Program-made: the position numbers and the translations under genes
Notes under the pieces: model-generated
What the model was told of the DNA's origin: nothing
Databases searched by the model: none
Seen by the model: only the letters and a program-made list of their open reading frames with translations
Origin: Lachnospiraceae bacterium UBA7182
Lineage (GTDB): Bacteria > Bacillota > Clostridia > Lachnospirales > Lachnospiraceae
Reading direction: 5' to 3'
Assembly (NCBI GenBank): GCA_002491115.1
Contig: DKVI01000082.1
Coordinates: 1-34,697, forward strand
Length of the DNA stretch: 34,697 nt
Shown: piece by piece, positions 9,013 through 15,189 of the stretch
Layout: every line of letters begins with the position of its first letter
How positions within the stretch are numbered: the stretch's first letter is position 1

Positions 9013-10176
9013 TTATGCCAATATCCGATCCGCCAGTTCTGCCAGCGCTTCCATCTCTTTTTCGCCTGCCGCCGACTTGATCGTTACAACCGGGTCAATG
9101 ATCTCAATATTTTTCATGCTGTCCAGACAGGCTCTCATATGTTTGCCTGCCATAGGCGCCCAGCTTCCGTTTTCTACAATAGCAACTTTACGGTTCTGGA
9201 AATTCTTGATCTTCAGATGGTACAGGAAATCCTCCATAGCCGGGAACAGACTTGCGTCATAAGTAACGCTCGCCAGCACCATCCTGCTGTAACGATATGC
9301 GCAGGATATCGCTTCTGCCATATCATCCCTTGCCAGGTCGAAGAATACTACGTTCTTAGCGCCCTTCTCTTTCAGTATGTCCACAAATTTAAGCATCGCC
9401 CTTCTGGTATTGCCATGAATGGAAGCGCAGGCAACCACAATGCCTTCCTCTTCCGGCTCATAGGAAGACCAGGTCAGATATTTTCCTATGTAATATCCCA
9501 GATTTTCTTTTAAAATCGGGCCGTGCAGCGGGCAGATCATGGCGATATCCAGAGTCGCCGCCTTCTTAAGCAGCGCCTGCACCTGTGCACCGTATTTTCC
9601 TACAATATTGATAAAATAGCGTCTCGCCTCGTCCGTCCACTCTTCGTCGGCGTCCAGCGCGCCGAATTTGCCGAATCCGTCCGCGGAAAAGAGTACTTTC
9701 TCGGACTGCTCGTAAGTCACCATGGCCTCCGGCCAGTGTACCATGGGAGCCATGAAAAACTGAAGCGTATGGCTTCCAAGGCTTAACGTATCTCCCTCTT
9801 TGATGGTAACCGTCCTGCCCGTCAGATCGAAGTCAAAAAACTGCGGCAGCATCTGGAATACTTTCGCATTGCTGACAAGCTGCATATCCGGATATTTCTC
9901 CGCAATCTTCTGGATATTTCCTGCATGGTCCGGCTCCATATGGTCAATGACCAGATAATCCGGTTTGCGTCCGCCTAAAACGGTCTCCACATTCTTAAGC
10001 CATTCCTCCGTCACTCTCGGATCTGTGGTATCCATGATGGCAATTTTCTCATCCATGATTATGTAGGAGTTGTAAGAAACGCCCTTCGGCACATGATACT
10101 GGCTCTCAAACAGATCAATGTCGTGGTCGTCGCATCCGACATACAGGATAGACTGTGTAACTGTTGTATCTTTCAT
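9013..10176 (-). CDS. fprA: Class A flavodiiron protein (FprA; O2/NO reductase)
   Basis: A cytosolic enzyme that reduces O2 to water and/or NO to N2O with electrons from rubredoxin, protecting anaerobes. Residues 1-245 form a metallo-beta-lactamase-like domain with the diiron ligands His79, Glu81, Asp83 (HMEPDH), His147, Asp166 and His218. From about 250 there is a flavodoxin domain with the FMN phosphate loop (SIHGNTRRAM). The 387-residue length is standard for the two-domain class. An upstream in-frame TTG at 10191 exists, but it overlaps the GGAGGG ribosome binding site, so ATG 10176 is the start. Rubredoxin, its likely electron donor, is the next gene upstream. A strong terminator lies between them, so fprA expression depends on read-through or a promoter in the short gap. 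Confidence 0.95.
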   Translation of the reverse strand: MKDTTVTQSILYVGCDDHDIDLFESQYHVPKGVSYNSYIIMDEKIAIMDTTDPRVTEEWLKNVETVLGGRKPDYLVIDHMEPDHAGNIQKIAEKYPDMQLVSNAKVFQMLPQFFDFDLTGRTVTIKEGDTLSLGSHTLQFFMAPMVHWPEAMVTYEQSEKVLFSADGFGKFGALDADEEWTDEARRYFINIVGKYGAQVQALLKKAATLDIAMICPLHGPILKENLGYYIGKYLTWSSYEPEEEGIVVACASIHGNTRRAMLKFVDILKEKGAKNVVFFDLARDDMAEAISCAYRYSRMVLASVTYDASLFPAMEDFLYHLKIKNFQNRKVAIVENGSWAPMAGKHMRACLDSMKNIEIIDPVVTIKSAAGEKEMEALAELADRILA

Positions 10177-10209
10177 GATTAATCCCTCCAAAATATTGTT
10201 TTATGTATT

Positions 10210-10240
10210 GAAAAAAGGGAATGTCTGACGACACTCCCTT
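10210..10240 (-). terminator. Rho-independent terminator after rubredoxin
   Basis: On the minus strand an 11-base stem (AAGGGAGTGTC / GACATTCCCTT, one G-U pair) with a GTCA loop is followed directly by six T. It lies 7 bases past the rubredoxin stop and 35 bases before the fprA start codon. Confidence 0.85.
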
Positions 10241-10246
10241 ATTCTC

Positions 10247-10405
10247 TTACGCCTCTGTAAAAGAATCTTTGCCTGCGCCGCAGACGGGGCATTCCCAGTC
10301 TTCCGGAAGATCCTCAAAAGCGGTTCCCGGCGCAATGCCGTTATCCGGGTCGCCTACCGCCGGGTCGTACTCATAACCGCATGGCTCGCAAACATATTTC
10401 TTCAT
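10247..10405 (-). CDS. Rubredoxin
   Basis: A 52-residue one-iron electron carrier. The iron ligands are Cys6 and Cys9 (YVCEPCGYEYDP) and Cys39 and Cys42 (WECPVCGAGKDSF). The frame could be extended 11 codons upstream, but ATG 10405 is chosen because it gives the canonical MKKYVC start and has AGGAGG about 9 bases before it. It probably donates electrons to the flavodiiron protein encoded next. It has its own perfect consensus promoter, a long structured leader and a terminator of its own, so it can be made as a short single-gene mRNA. Confidence 0.97.
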   Translation of the reverse strand: MKKYVCEPCGYEYDPAVGDPDNGIAPGTAFEDLPEDWECPVCGAGKDSFTEA

Positions 10406-10554
10406 CGTGTTATACCTCCTATAGAAGTTCCGCTCCACCCCTCCAGCGCAGGTACTGGATCAATTCCTGGCTGCCTGCGGCATCCCCTCATTGATCCGGC
10501 GCTTCCCGGGTTTCGCTGTTTTTAAGTCCCATTGTTTTAGAAACCTGGTTTTCG
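10406..10554 (-). promoter_or_regulatory. Structured ~150-base 5' leader of rubredoxin, candidate cis-regulatory RNA
   Basis: The leader between the inferred transcription start and the rubredoxin ATG has three clear pairings: GGUUUC (10545-10540) with GAAACC (10514-10509); an 8-base helix GGAUCAAU (10497-10490) with AUUGAUCC (10464-10457); and CGCAGG in the loop of that helix (10479-10474) with CCUGCG just 3' of it (10452-10447). The last two would form a pseudoknot. The 3' part (10437-10416, TGGAGCGGAACTT plus ATAGGAG) recurs in front of cbiH at the right edge of the window. I do not recognise a known riboswitch core. It could be a new cis-acting RNA or a dispersed leader repeat. Confidence 0.5.
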
Positions 10555-10560
10555 TCGAAA

Positions 10561-10589
10561 ATTATAGCATATCTATACAGTATTGTCAA
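10561..10589 (-). promoter_or_regulatory. Perfect sigma-A promoter for rubredoxin
   Basis: The minus strand reads TTGACA (10589-10584), exactly 17 bases, then TATAAT (10566-10561): both hexamers match consensus fully. It begins only about 7 bases after the stop of the alarmone synthetase gene and predicts a start near 10554. Confidence 0.85.
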
Positions 10590-10595
10590 AAATTT

Positions 10596-11306
10596 TCAGT
10601 CATCCAGTTCCCCTTCTTCGATCATATTCCGTATCTCCTGCATTCGCGTATCCACGCTGCTGATGGTCTCCGCACATTTGCGCAGCTCCTCCACGATCAG
10701 TTCGGAATTTTTCACATTCTTTTTGTACTTAAGCTTATGATCCACACTGGCCCAGAAATCCATGGCGATGGTGCGGAACTGTACCTCCACCTGCATATAT
10801 TTTTTCTGATTGGATAAGAAGATCGGAATCTGAATGATCAGATGCAGGCTCCTGTAACCGTTCTTCTTCGGATTTTTGATATAATCTTTGACCTTGAGTA
10901 CTTCCAGATCATCCTGGGCGGAAAGCATATCGGCCAGATAATAGATGTCTTCCACAAAAGAGCAGATCACACGCACACCTGCCACATCATGCAGCTTCGC
11001 CTCTATATTATCCACCGTCAGAGCATGCCCCCTGCGGTACATCTTTTCAACGATGCTGGCAGGATCCTTCACCCGGCTTTTAATGGACTCAATGGGGTTA
11101 CGTTCGTGCAGAAGGGAAAATTCCTCATTCAGCACATTCAGTTTTGTCTCCATCTCCCGGATGGCACAACGGTACTCCATAAGCAGCGTCACAAAAGACT
11201 GTACGGTTCCTAATATCTTCGCCTGCTGCTCTCTTGGGATGTGATCAAACAGCGCGGGAAACTCTTCTGCCGCCACATCCATAATTTCGTTTTTTTCCTT
11301 CATCAT
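10596..11306 (-). CDS. Small alarmone synthetase (RelQ-type GTP pyrophosphokinase)
   Basis: Makes (p)ppGpp from ATP and GTP/GDP. The 236-residue protein consists of a single RelA/SpoT synthetase domain. Recognisable parts are RVICSFVEDIYYLADML, the DYIKNPKKNGYRSLH substrate segment, and VEVQFRTIAMDFWASVDHKLKYK. A helical N-terminus (about 1-80) and a C-terminal helix follow the RelQ/YjbM layout. There is no hydrolase, TGS or ACT domain. Its ATG overlaps the TAA of the upstream nitrilase gene by one base (TAATG), so the two are translationally coupled. No terminator separates it from the rubredoxin promoter, so read-through into rubredoxin is possible. Confidence 0.92.
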   Translation of the reverse strand: MMKEKNEIMDVAAEEFPALFDHIPREQQAKILGTVQSFVTLLMEYRCAIREMETKLNVLNEEFSLLHERNPIESIKSRVKDPASIVEKMYRRGHALTVDNIEAKLHDVAGVRVICSFVEDIYYLADMLSAQDDLEVLKVKDYIKNPKKNGYRSLHLIIQIPIFLSNQKKYMQVEVQFRTIAMDFWASVDHKLKYKKNVKNSELIVEELRKCAETISSVDTRMQEIRNMIEEGELDD

Positions 11307-12109
11307 TACAACAACTCTTCCTGTAGTTTTAGATACAACGCATCCCTGCGGTCGTCCTTTATAGGAAATTGCTTTCTGTAGACATCCGCGCCTTTCTCGA
11401 TCTGAAAAACCGACACTTTTTCTTCAGGAACCGCATCCGGCAGGCGCAATTCCTCACGGGACAGTTCGCTTCCGTCAGGAGCATAACCTGCCGAATCCCC
11501 TGTGTAATACTGTCCCCCCATCTCTCCCGCGCAATTGACGCCAAAAATGTAAGACATCGTTTCGATGGCACGGGCTTTTAAAAGACACTGCCAATGGGCG
11601 CGCCTTTTCGCAGGCCAGTTGGCAGGCACAAAGATCAGATCCGCACGCCTTGAGAGAATCTGAAAAGGCTCCGGAAAACGCAGGTCATAGCAGATCTGCA
11701 CACCCATACAAAAACCTGCCAGGGTACAGACAGGAAGAGACTCCCCGCCTTGAAAATACGCATCCTCCCCACCATAACTGAAGGGATGAAGCTTTGCGTA
11801 ATCCAGAATCTCTCCCTTCGGCGTCACGACAGAATAATGGTTCTCACATCGCGCGCCTGCGTCCTTCACCCATCCCACGCCGACGGCGATATCATACACC
11901 GCAGCCAGTTCCCGGATACGGGCGACCGTTTCTTTCCGATTCTCCTTCGTACGGTCTGTATTCATGGAAAAGCCGGTCAGACTCATCTCCGGAAGGCAGA
12001 ACAGATCAACCCCTTTATCAGCTATTAAAGAGAGGTAAGACTCTGCTCTTTTCAGATTTTTATCCTTATCCTCCCAGAACAGACGCAGTTGTCCCAATGC
12101 AATTTTCAT
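11306..12109 (-). CDS. Carbon-nitrogen hydrolase (nitrilase superfamily)
   Basis: A 267-residue cytosolic C-N hydrolase with the Glu-Lys-Cys triad: Glu41 (LPEMSLTG), Lys106 (YAKLHPFSYGGED) and Cys140 (QICYDLRFPEPF). The KLHPFSYGGED and CYDLRFPE motifs resemble the Nit/omega-amidase branch, so omega-amidase or deaminated-glutathione amidase activity is plausible but not proven. An in-frame start exists 22 codons upstream; ATG 12109 is chosen for the canonical MKIALGQ start and AAGGAGA 8 bases before it. It is the first gene of a two-gene unit with the alarmone synthetase. Confidence 0.9.
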   Translation of the reverse strand: MKIALGQLRLFWEDKDKNLKRAESYLSLIADKGVDLFCLPEMSLTGFSMNTDRTKENRKETVARIRELAAVYDIAVGVGWVKDAGARCENHYSVVTPKGEILDYAKLHPFSYGGEDAYFQGGESLPVCTLAGFCMGVQICYDLRFPEPFQILSRRADLIFVPANWPAKRRAHWQCLLKARAIETMSYIFGVNCAGEMGGQYYTGDSAGYAPDGSELSREELRLPDAVPEEKVSVFQIEKGADVYRKQFPIKDDRRDALYLKLQEELL

Positions 12110-12131
12110 ATAATCAATCTCCTTTGTCTTT

Positions 12132-12161
12132 ATTTTAACACAGAACACCCGCATTGGGCAA
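12132..12161 (-). promoter_or_regulatory. Candidate promoter for the nitrilase-relQ unit
   Basis: The minus strand has TTGCCC (12161-12156), 18 bases, then TAAAAT (12137-12132), placing the start about 15-20 bases before the nitrilase ATG. The -10 is good and the -35 moderate. Confidence 0.4.
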
Positions 12162-12170
12162 GTGCCAGTC

Positions 12171-12197
12171 ACCAATCACCCCCCTTTGCATATGATA
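12171..12197 (+). promoter_or_regulatory. SigK-like sporulation promoter candidate
   Basis: AC at 12171-12172, 16 bases, then CATATGATA (12189-12197), which fits the late mother-cell SigK pattern (AC...CATAnnnTA). It is placed for a start near 12204 and lies upstream of the cysteine-rich gene. The TATGAT inside it could also be a weak sigma-A -10, though no -35 fits. Confidence 0.4.
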
Positions 12198-12227
12198 AAG
12201 TGTAAAAAGTTTTTGGAGGTTACTTGA

Positions 12228-12557
12228 ATGGGTGACTTAAGTGCAAGAAACAACTGTAACTGTGGATGTGACTGCGGATGTGGCAGCAACAACGGAAACG
12301 GGCTTTTCGGCGGCGGCAGCTGCGGATGCCTGATCCTGATCCTGATCCTCTTCTCCTGCTGCGGTAACGGCAACGGCATTTTCGGCGGCAACGGCTGCGG
12401 ATGCGGCTGTGACAATGGCTGTGGCGGCGACAGCTGCTGGTGGATCATCCTGCTTTTACTCTTCTGCGGTAACGGCTTCGGCGGATGCGGCAGCAGCTGC
12501 GGATGCAACTGCGGATGCAATAACAACTGCGGGTGCAACAACAACTGCGGGTGCTGA
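12228..12557 (+). CDS. Very cysteine-rich Gly/Asn protein with two hydrophobic segments
   Basis: 109 residues, of which 24 are cysteine, mostly as CGC, CNCGC and NNNCGC units in a Gly/Asn background. Two short hydrophobic runs are embedded: CLILILILFSCC (about 34-45) and WWIILLLLFC (about 70-79). The tail ends in repeated NNNCGC. It has a clear RBS (GGAGG, 12215-12219) and a strong terminator behind it, so it looks like a real single-gene transcript. Composition recalls chorion-like high-cysteine proteins reported in Clostridia and cysteine-rich spore coat proteins; with the SigK-like promoter a role in the coat or another disulfide-linked surface layer is a fair guess. Metal binding is the main alternative. 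I cannot assign a family. Confidence 0.75.
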   Translation: MGDLSARNNCNCGCDCGCGSNNGNGLFGGGSCGCLILILILFSCCGNGNGIFGGNGCGCGCDNGCGGDSCWWIILLLLFCGNGFGGCGSSCGCNCGCNNNCGCNNNCGC

Positions 12558-12566
12558 CATCCACCC

Positions 12567-12595
12567 GGGCTGCCAGGCTTCCTGGCAGCCCTTTA
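12567..12595 (+). terminator. Terminator after the cysteine-rich gene
   Basis: A perfect 11-base stem GGGCTGCCAGG/CCTGGCAGCCC with a 3-base loop, followed by a short T-rich stretch (TTTAAGATT). Confidence 0.75.
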
Positions 12596-12674
12596 AGATT
12601 CCGGCGTTCTTAAAACTGCATGTTTTGGGACTGCCGTTCATATATTGAAGAAAGACGCAGGGAGACCATATGCC

Positions 12675-13007
12675 ATGAATTTTGACGAAGCAATTCTTCC
12701 AAAAGAACTGCAGGCCGCGAAAGCCTTCCTGCCCTTTCTTCCTGCCAATATACAGGAAATGGCCGCAATCTGCATCAAATGGGTAGAACTTCGCCTTACG
12801 ATTGAGTATTTCAGCAAAAATCCCCCCGTACAACAGTCTCTGGAACCGGGAAATATTATGAAATGCTTAAAAGGAATCCTTCCTGCAGAAGAGCAGGCTT
12901 CTTTTGAACAGTTTGCGGATATGTTTGAAAATATGGATATGTACCGGGAAATGTTTGAAGGATTTTCCTCTTCTTTTACGCCCGGACAGAAGGAGGACGA
13001 CACATGA
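12675..13007 (+). CDS. Hypothetical protein, first of a coupled pair
   Basis: 110 residues, acidic and helical, with no signal peptide or membrane segment. It starts MNFDEAILPKELQAAKAFLPF and contains IKWVELRLTIEYF; a run of Phe, Met and Glu (about 80-100) precedes the hydrophilic tail. An upstream in-frame TTG at 12645 is possible, but ATG 12675 has GGGAG 10 bases before it. The stop overlaps the next gene by 4 bases (ATGA). I do not recognise the family. The partner gene suggests that the two products act together. Confidence 0.75.
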   Translation: MNFDEAILPKELQAAKAFLPFLPANIQEMAAICIKWVELRLTIEYFSKNPPVQQSLEPGNIMKCLKGILPAEEQASFEQFADMFENMDMYREMFEGFSSSFTPGQKEDDT

Positions 13008-13291
13008 AAACACCCGAATGGTTCCACGACCCGCGCATCCAGGATATCGCGCCGGCCAAGCTTACGCTCCTTTTAAAGCTTGCCGAACAAATCGAAGGCA
13101 AAACACAAAAACAGGCGATGCCCATCCTCTTAGGGGCCGTAGCTTCCGCCAGCAGGCAGAATCTTCAGTTTTCCAAAGATGAATTTGACCTGATCTTCGA
13201 AATTATGAAAGAAGGGAAAAGCGAATCCGAGAAAAAACAAATGGATGAAACGCTCAGAAGAGCGCAAAAAGCCCTTCAGGGGAAACGATAG
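13004..13291 (+). CDS. Hypothetical protein, second of a coupled pair
   Basis: 95 residues, mainly helical and charged: MKTPEWFHDPRIQDIAPAKLTLLLKLAEQIEG, then a QAMPILLGAVASASRQNLQFSKDEFDLIFEIMKEG core, ending in a lysine-rich tail. Its ATG sits inside the stop of the preceding gene (ATGA), with GGAGG inside the end of that gene as RBS, so translation is coupled. No family recognised. The core resembles small structural or regulatory proteins of Clostridia, but no function can be read from it. Confidence 0.75.
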   Translation: MKTPEWFHDPRIQDIAPAKLTLLLKLAEQIEGKTQKQAMPILLGAVASASRQNLQFSKDEFDLIFEIMKEGKSESEKKQMDETLRRAQKALQGKR

Positions 13292-13316
13292 AGGGGCAGA
13301 TCGCACCCCTCTTTCG
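13290..13316. terminator. Hairpin terminator between convergent units
   Basis: A 7-base stem AGAGGGG/CCCCTCT with a 9-base loop at 13290-13312, followed by TTTCG on the plus strand. It ends the two-gene hypothetical unit and may also serve the minus-strand DUF4179 gene. Confidence 0.6.
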
Positions 13317-13328
13317 TCATTTTCAAAT

Positions 13329-14525
13329 TTATCCTTTTTTCGGCACATAAATTGCAGCGGTCACTGTGCCGTCGTCATTCAATGTCCAGGTCTGAATTTC
13401 CAGCTTTTCCAGAAGGTCGTCACTGTAGCTGTATCCATCGATGACCAGCGTCCCCGGCGTCCGTTTATCTTCCGGAAACAAAAGCTCCATATACCCGGTC
13501 CCGACTCCGCTTGAAGAACCGCCGGGGATTTCCCAGGAGTACTCCATCTCACCCTTCGCGTCGGGCTTCAGGACTTTAACCGTAGACTCTACTCTGTCGG
13601 CATACTCCTCCAGTTTATGGCCGTTTTCCATAGCCTCATCTACCATCTGTATCCACGCTTCAATCTCCGGACTGTTTAATTCTTCCTCCGGTTCATCGGG
13701 CGTCTCCCAGTCTTTTTCCAGCTCCTTAAGATATGCCTCGGCGGTGGCAGGATCAGCGGCGGACGCATCCAGCGGCAGGGTAAAAAGTGCGTTTACACCG
13801 TCATAGGCGTCATTTCTGCTGATCTCTCCCGTAGCTTCGTCAAAATGATATGCGTCGTTATCGTAAAAACTTCCTTCATTGGCTCCGATATAGATGCCCC
13901 GGTCCGCGAAGATCTCGATATTGTCCATTTCCAGCAGACGGTAGCTGACGCCGTCCTTTACGAACTCGCTGTAACCGCCGCCCATACCCTGCATACTGTA
14001 GAACACCGGGTTCAGTCCCCGGATATAGGGAGATACATAGAACGCGGGATCTCCGTACGCATCGTCGTCCGTGGCAGGCATAGGCGTCCCGTCCGCACGT
14101 TCGATGGCAACAGCCGCATAAAGCATATCTTCTTTTAAGTTGCCCTGTCCGTCCTCTGACAAATACTCGCTGATATTTTTGCCTGCCACCGCGCCTAACA
14201 GCGTTATTTTATAATCCCCATATACTTGGGACTCGTTTACGATTACCGCATCCGGCCCCTGGAACGCCTCTTCCAGCTTTTTGTCTTCAAAATGCTGCGC
14301 AACCTGGGCGGGGCTTAGATATTTCCATGCGGCGAATACGGTCATTGACCCGACGGCCAGGGTTATGCATGCTGCCAGCGCTGCTGCCTGCATGCCTTTT
14401 ATTTTTTTCTTTCCCATATAGATCCTCTCCTCTGCCTGATCTAAAATTTTGCGATTGAGCCGTGGACCTGGCTCCTCTTTTGGAGAAAGGGCCTGTTTTA
14501 AAATAACATCAATGTCTTTTTTCAT
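13329..14525 (-). CDS. DUF4179-type membrane protein, likely anti-sigma partner
   Basis: 398 residues. A basic cytosolic N-terminus (1-44) precedes one transmembrane segment (about 45-67, MQAAALAACITLAVGSMTVF), then a large extracytoplasmic domain rich in Asp, Glu, Tyr and Gly resembling DUF4179 proteins. Its first bases overlap the end of the ECF sigma gene by 17 bases, and its RBS (GGAGG) lies inside that gene, the usual layout for a sigma factor and the membrane protein that controls it. The inferred job is to hold the sigma factor at the membrane until an envelope signal arrives. The N-terminus lacks the zinc-binding HxxxCxxC motif of ZAS anti-sigma factors, so the contact must be of another type. 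Confidence 0.75.
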   Translation of the reverse strand: MKKDIDVILKQALSPKEEPGPRLNRKILDQAEERIYMGKKKIKGMQAAALAACITLAVGSMTVFAAWKYLSPAQVAQHFEDKKLEEAFQGPDAVIVNESQVYGDYKITLLGAVAGKNISEYLSEDGQGNLKEDMLYAAVAIERADGTPMPATDDDAYGDPAFYVSPYIRGLNPVFYSMQGMGGGYSEFVKDGVSYRLLEMDNIEIFADRGIYIGANEGSFYDNDAYHFDEATGEISRNDAYDGVNALFTLPLDASAADPATAEAYLKELEKDWETPDEPEEELNSPEIEAWIQMVDEAMENGHKLEEYADRVESTVKVLKPDAKGEMEYSWEIPGGSSSGVGTGYMELLFPEDKRTPGTLVIDGYSYSDDLLEKLEIQTWTLNDDGTVTAAIYVPKKG

Positions 14526-15042
14526 CTAAAACAACCTCCAGTTCTTTTTTCAACACTTTTTTTGCCTTGTAGAGCCTGCTTTTTACCGTACCCTGGGGAA
14601 GCTTTAATATCCCGGCAATTTCGTATATTTTCAGTTCCTCCATATAGAAAAGAAGTACAGGCACCCGGTATTTTTCAGGAAGGGCGTCCACGGCCCTTCT
14701 CACACATACCTGTTCTTCCTGTGAAATCATCTGCTCTTCCGCCGTCGCTTCATCGGACGGCACTTCCAGTCCCGACTCTTCCACCGAACACGCACACCCT
14801 GTAATCCGCTGCCGCCAGGCCGCTTTGCGGGTCTGGTTCTTCCACAGGTTGACAGCCACGGACAGAAGATAACTTTTGGGATTCTCCTTAATATCCAGTC
14901 TGTCTTTTACTTCCAGCATTTTCAGAAAAGTATCCTGGTACAGATCGTCCGCCCCATGCCGGCTGCGGGTGATCTGGCAGCAGAAAGAATAAATGTCTTT
15001 TCCATAATCCGATATCAGTGTCTCTAACTCTTCCCGGCTCAT
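14509..15042 (-). CDS. ECF-family RNA polymerase sigma factor
   Basis: 177 residues with sigma region 2 at about 8-75 (KDIYSFCCQITRSRHGADDLYQDTFLKML, then PKSYLLSVAVNLWKNQTRK) and region 4 at about 112-170 (VDALPEKYRVPVLLFYMEELKIYEIAGILKLPQGTVKSRLYKAKKVLKKEL). Regions 1 and 3 are absent, as in ECF factors. The ATG has GGAGG about 7 bases upstream. It is cotranscribed and overlapping with a DUF4179 membrane protein, the probable regulator. A TGAACC in the upstream gap could be an autoregulated -35, but no matching -10 is clear. Confidence 0.92.
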   Translation of the reverse strand: MSREELETLISDYGKDIYSFCCQITRSRHGADDLYQDTFLKMLEVKDRLDIKENPKSYLLSVAVNLWKNQTRKAAWRQRITGCACSVEESGLEVPSDEATAEEQMISQEEQVCVRRAVDALPEKYRVPVLLFYMEELKIYEIAGILKLPQGTVKSRLYKAKKVLKKELEVVLDEKRH

Positions 15043-15139
15043 ATGTGTTCCTCCACCTTATATTCGACGTCTGTGCTAAGGTTTTAGCCCTTCACCTGTA
15101 TATGGTAATCAATCTGAAAAAGGTTCACGCAGGACACAG

Positions 15140-15165
15140 AAAAAAGCAGGCATTTTTTACCTGCT
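15140..15165 (-). terminator. Terminator after galE
   Basis: The minus strand folds AGCAGG/CCTGCT around a 9-base A-rich loop and runs into six T. It lies about 25 bases past the galE stop. Confidence 0.75.
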
Positions 15166-15189
15166 CTTTTCTTACTCTCTATGGAAATA

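Noticed and set aside
8411..9262. 283-codon open frame on the plus strand
   Set aside because: It crosses the DUF362 and fprA genes in antisense; no RBS and no protein-like composition.
10480..10510. AAGCGCC in the rubredoxin leader resembling the start of a glmS ribozyme
   Set aside because: The following conserved parts of glmS do not match and the downstream gene is not glmS.
12176..12544. Pro/Gln/Leu-rich open frame antisense to the cysteine-rich gene
   Set aside because: Its composition is only the complement of the Gly/Cys/Asn codons; there is no RBS, and the plus-strand gene has RBS and terminator.
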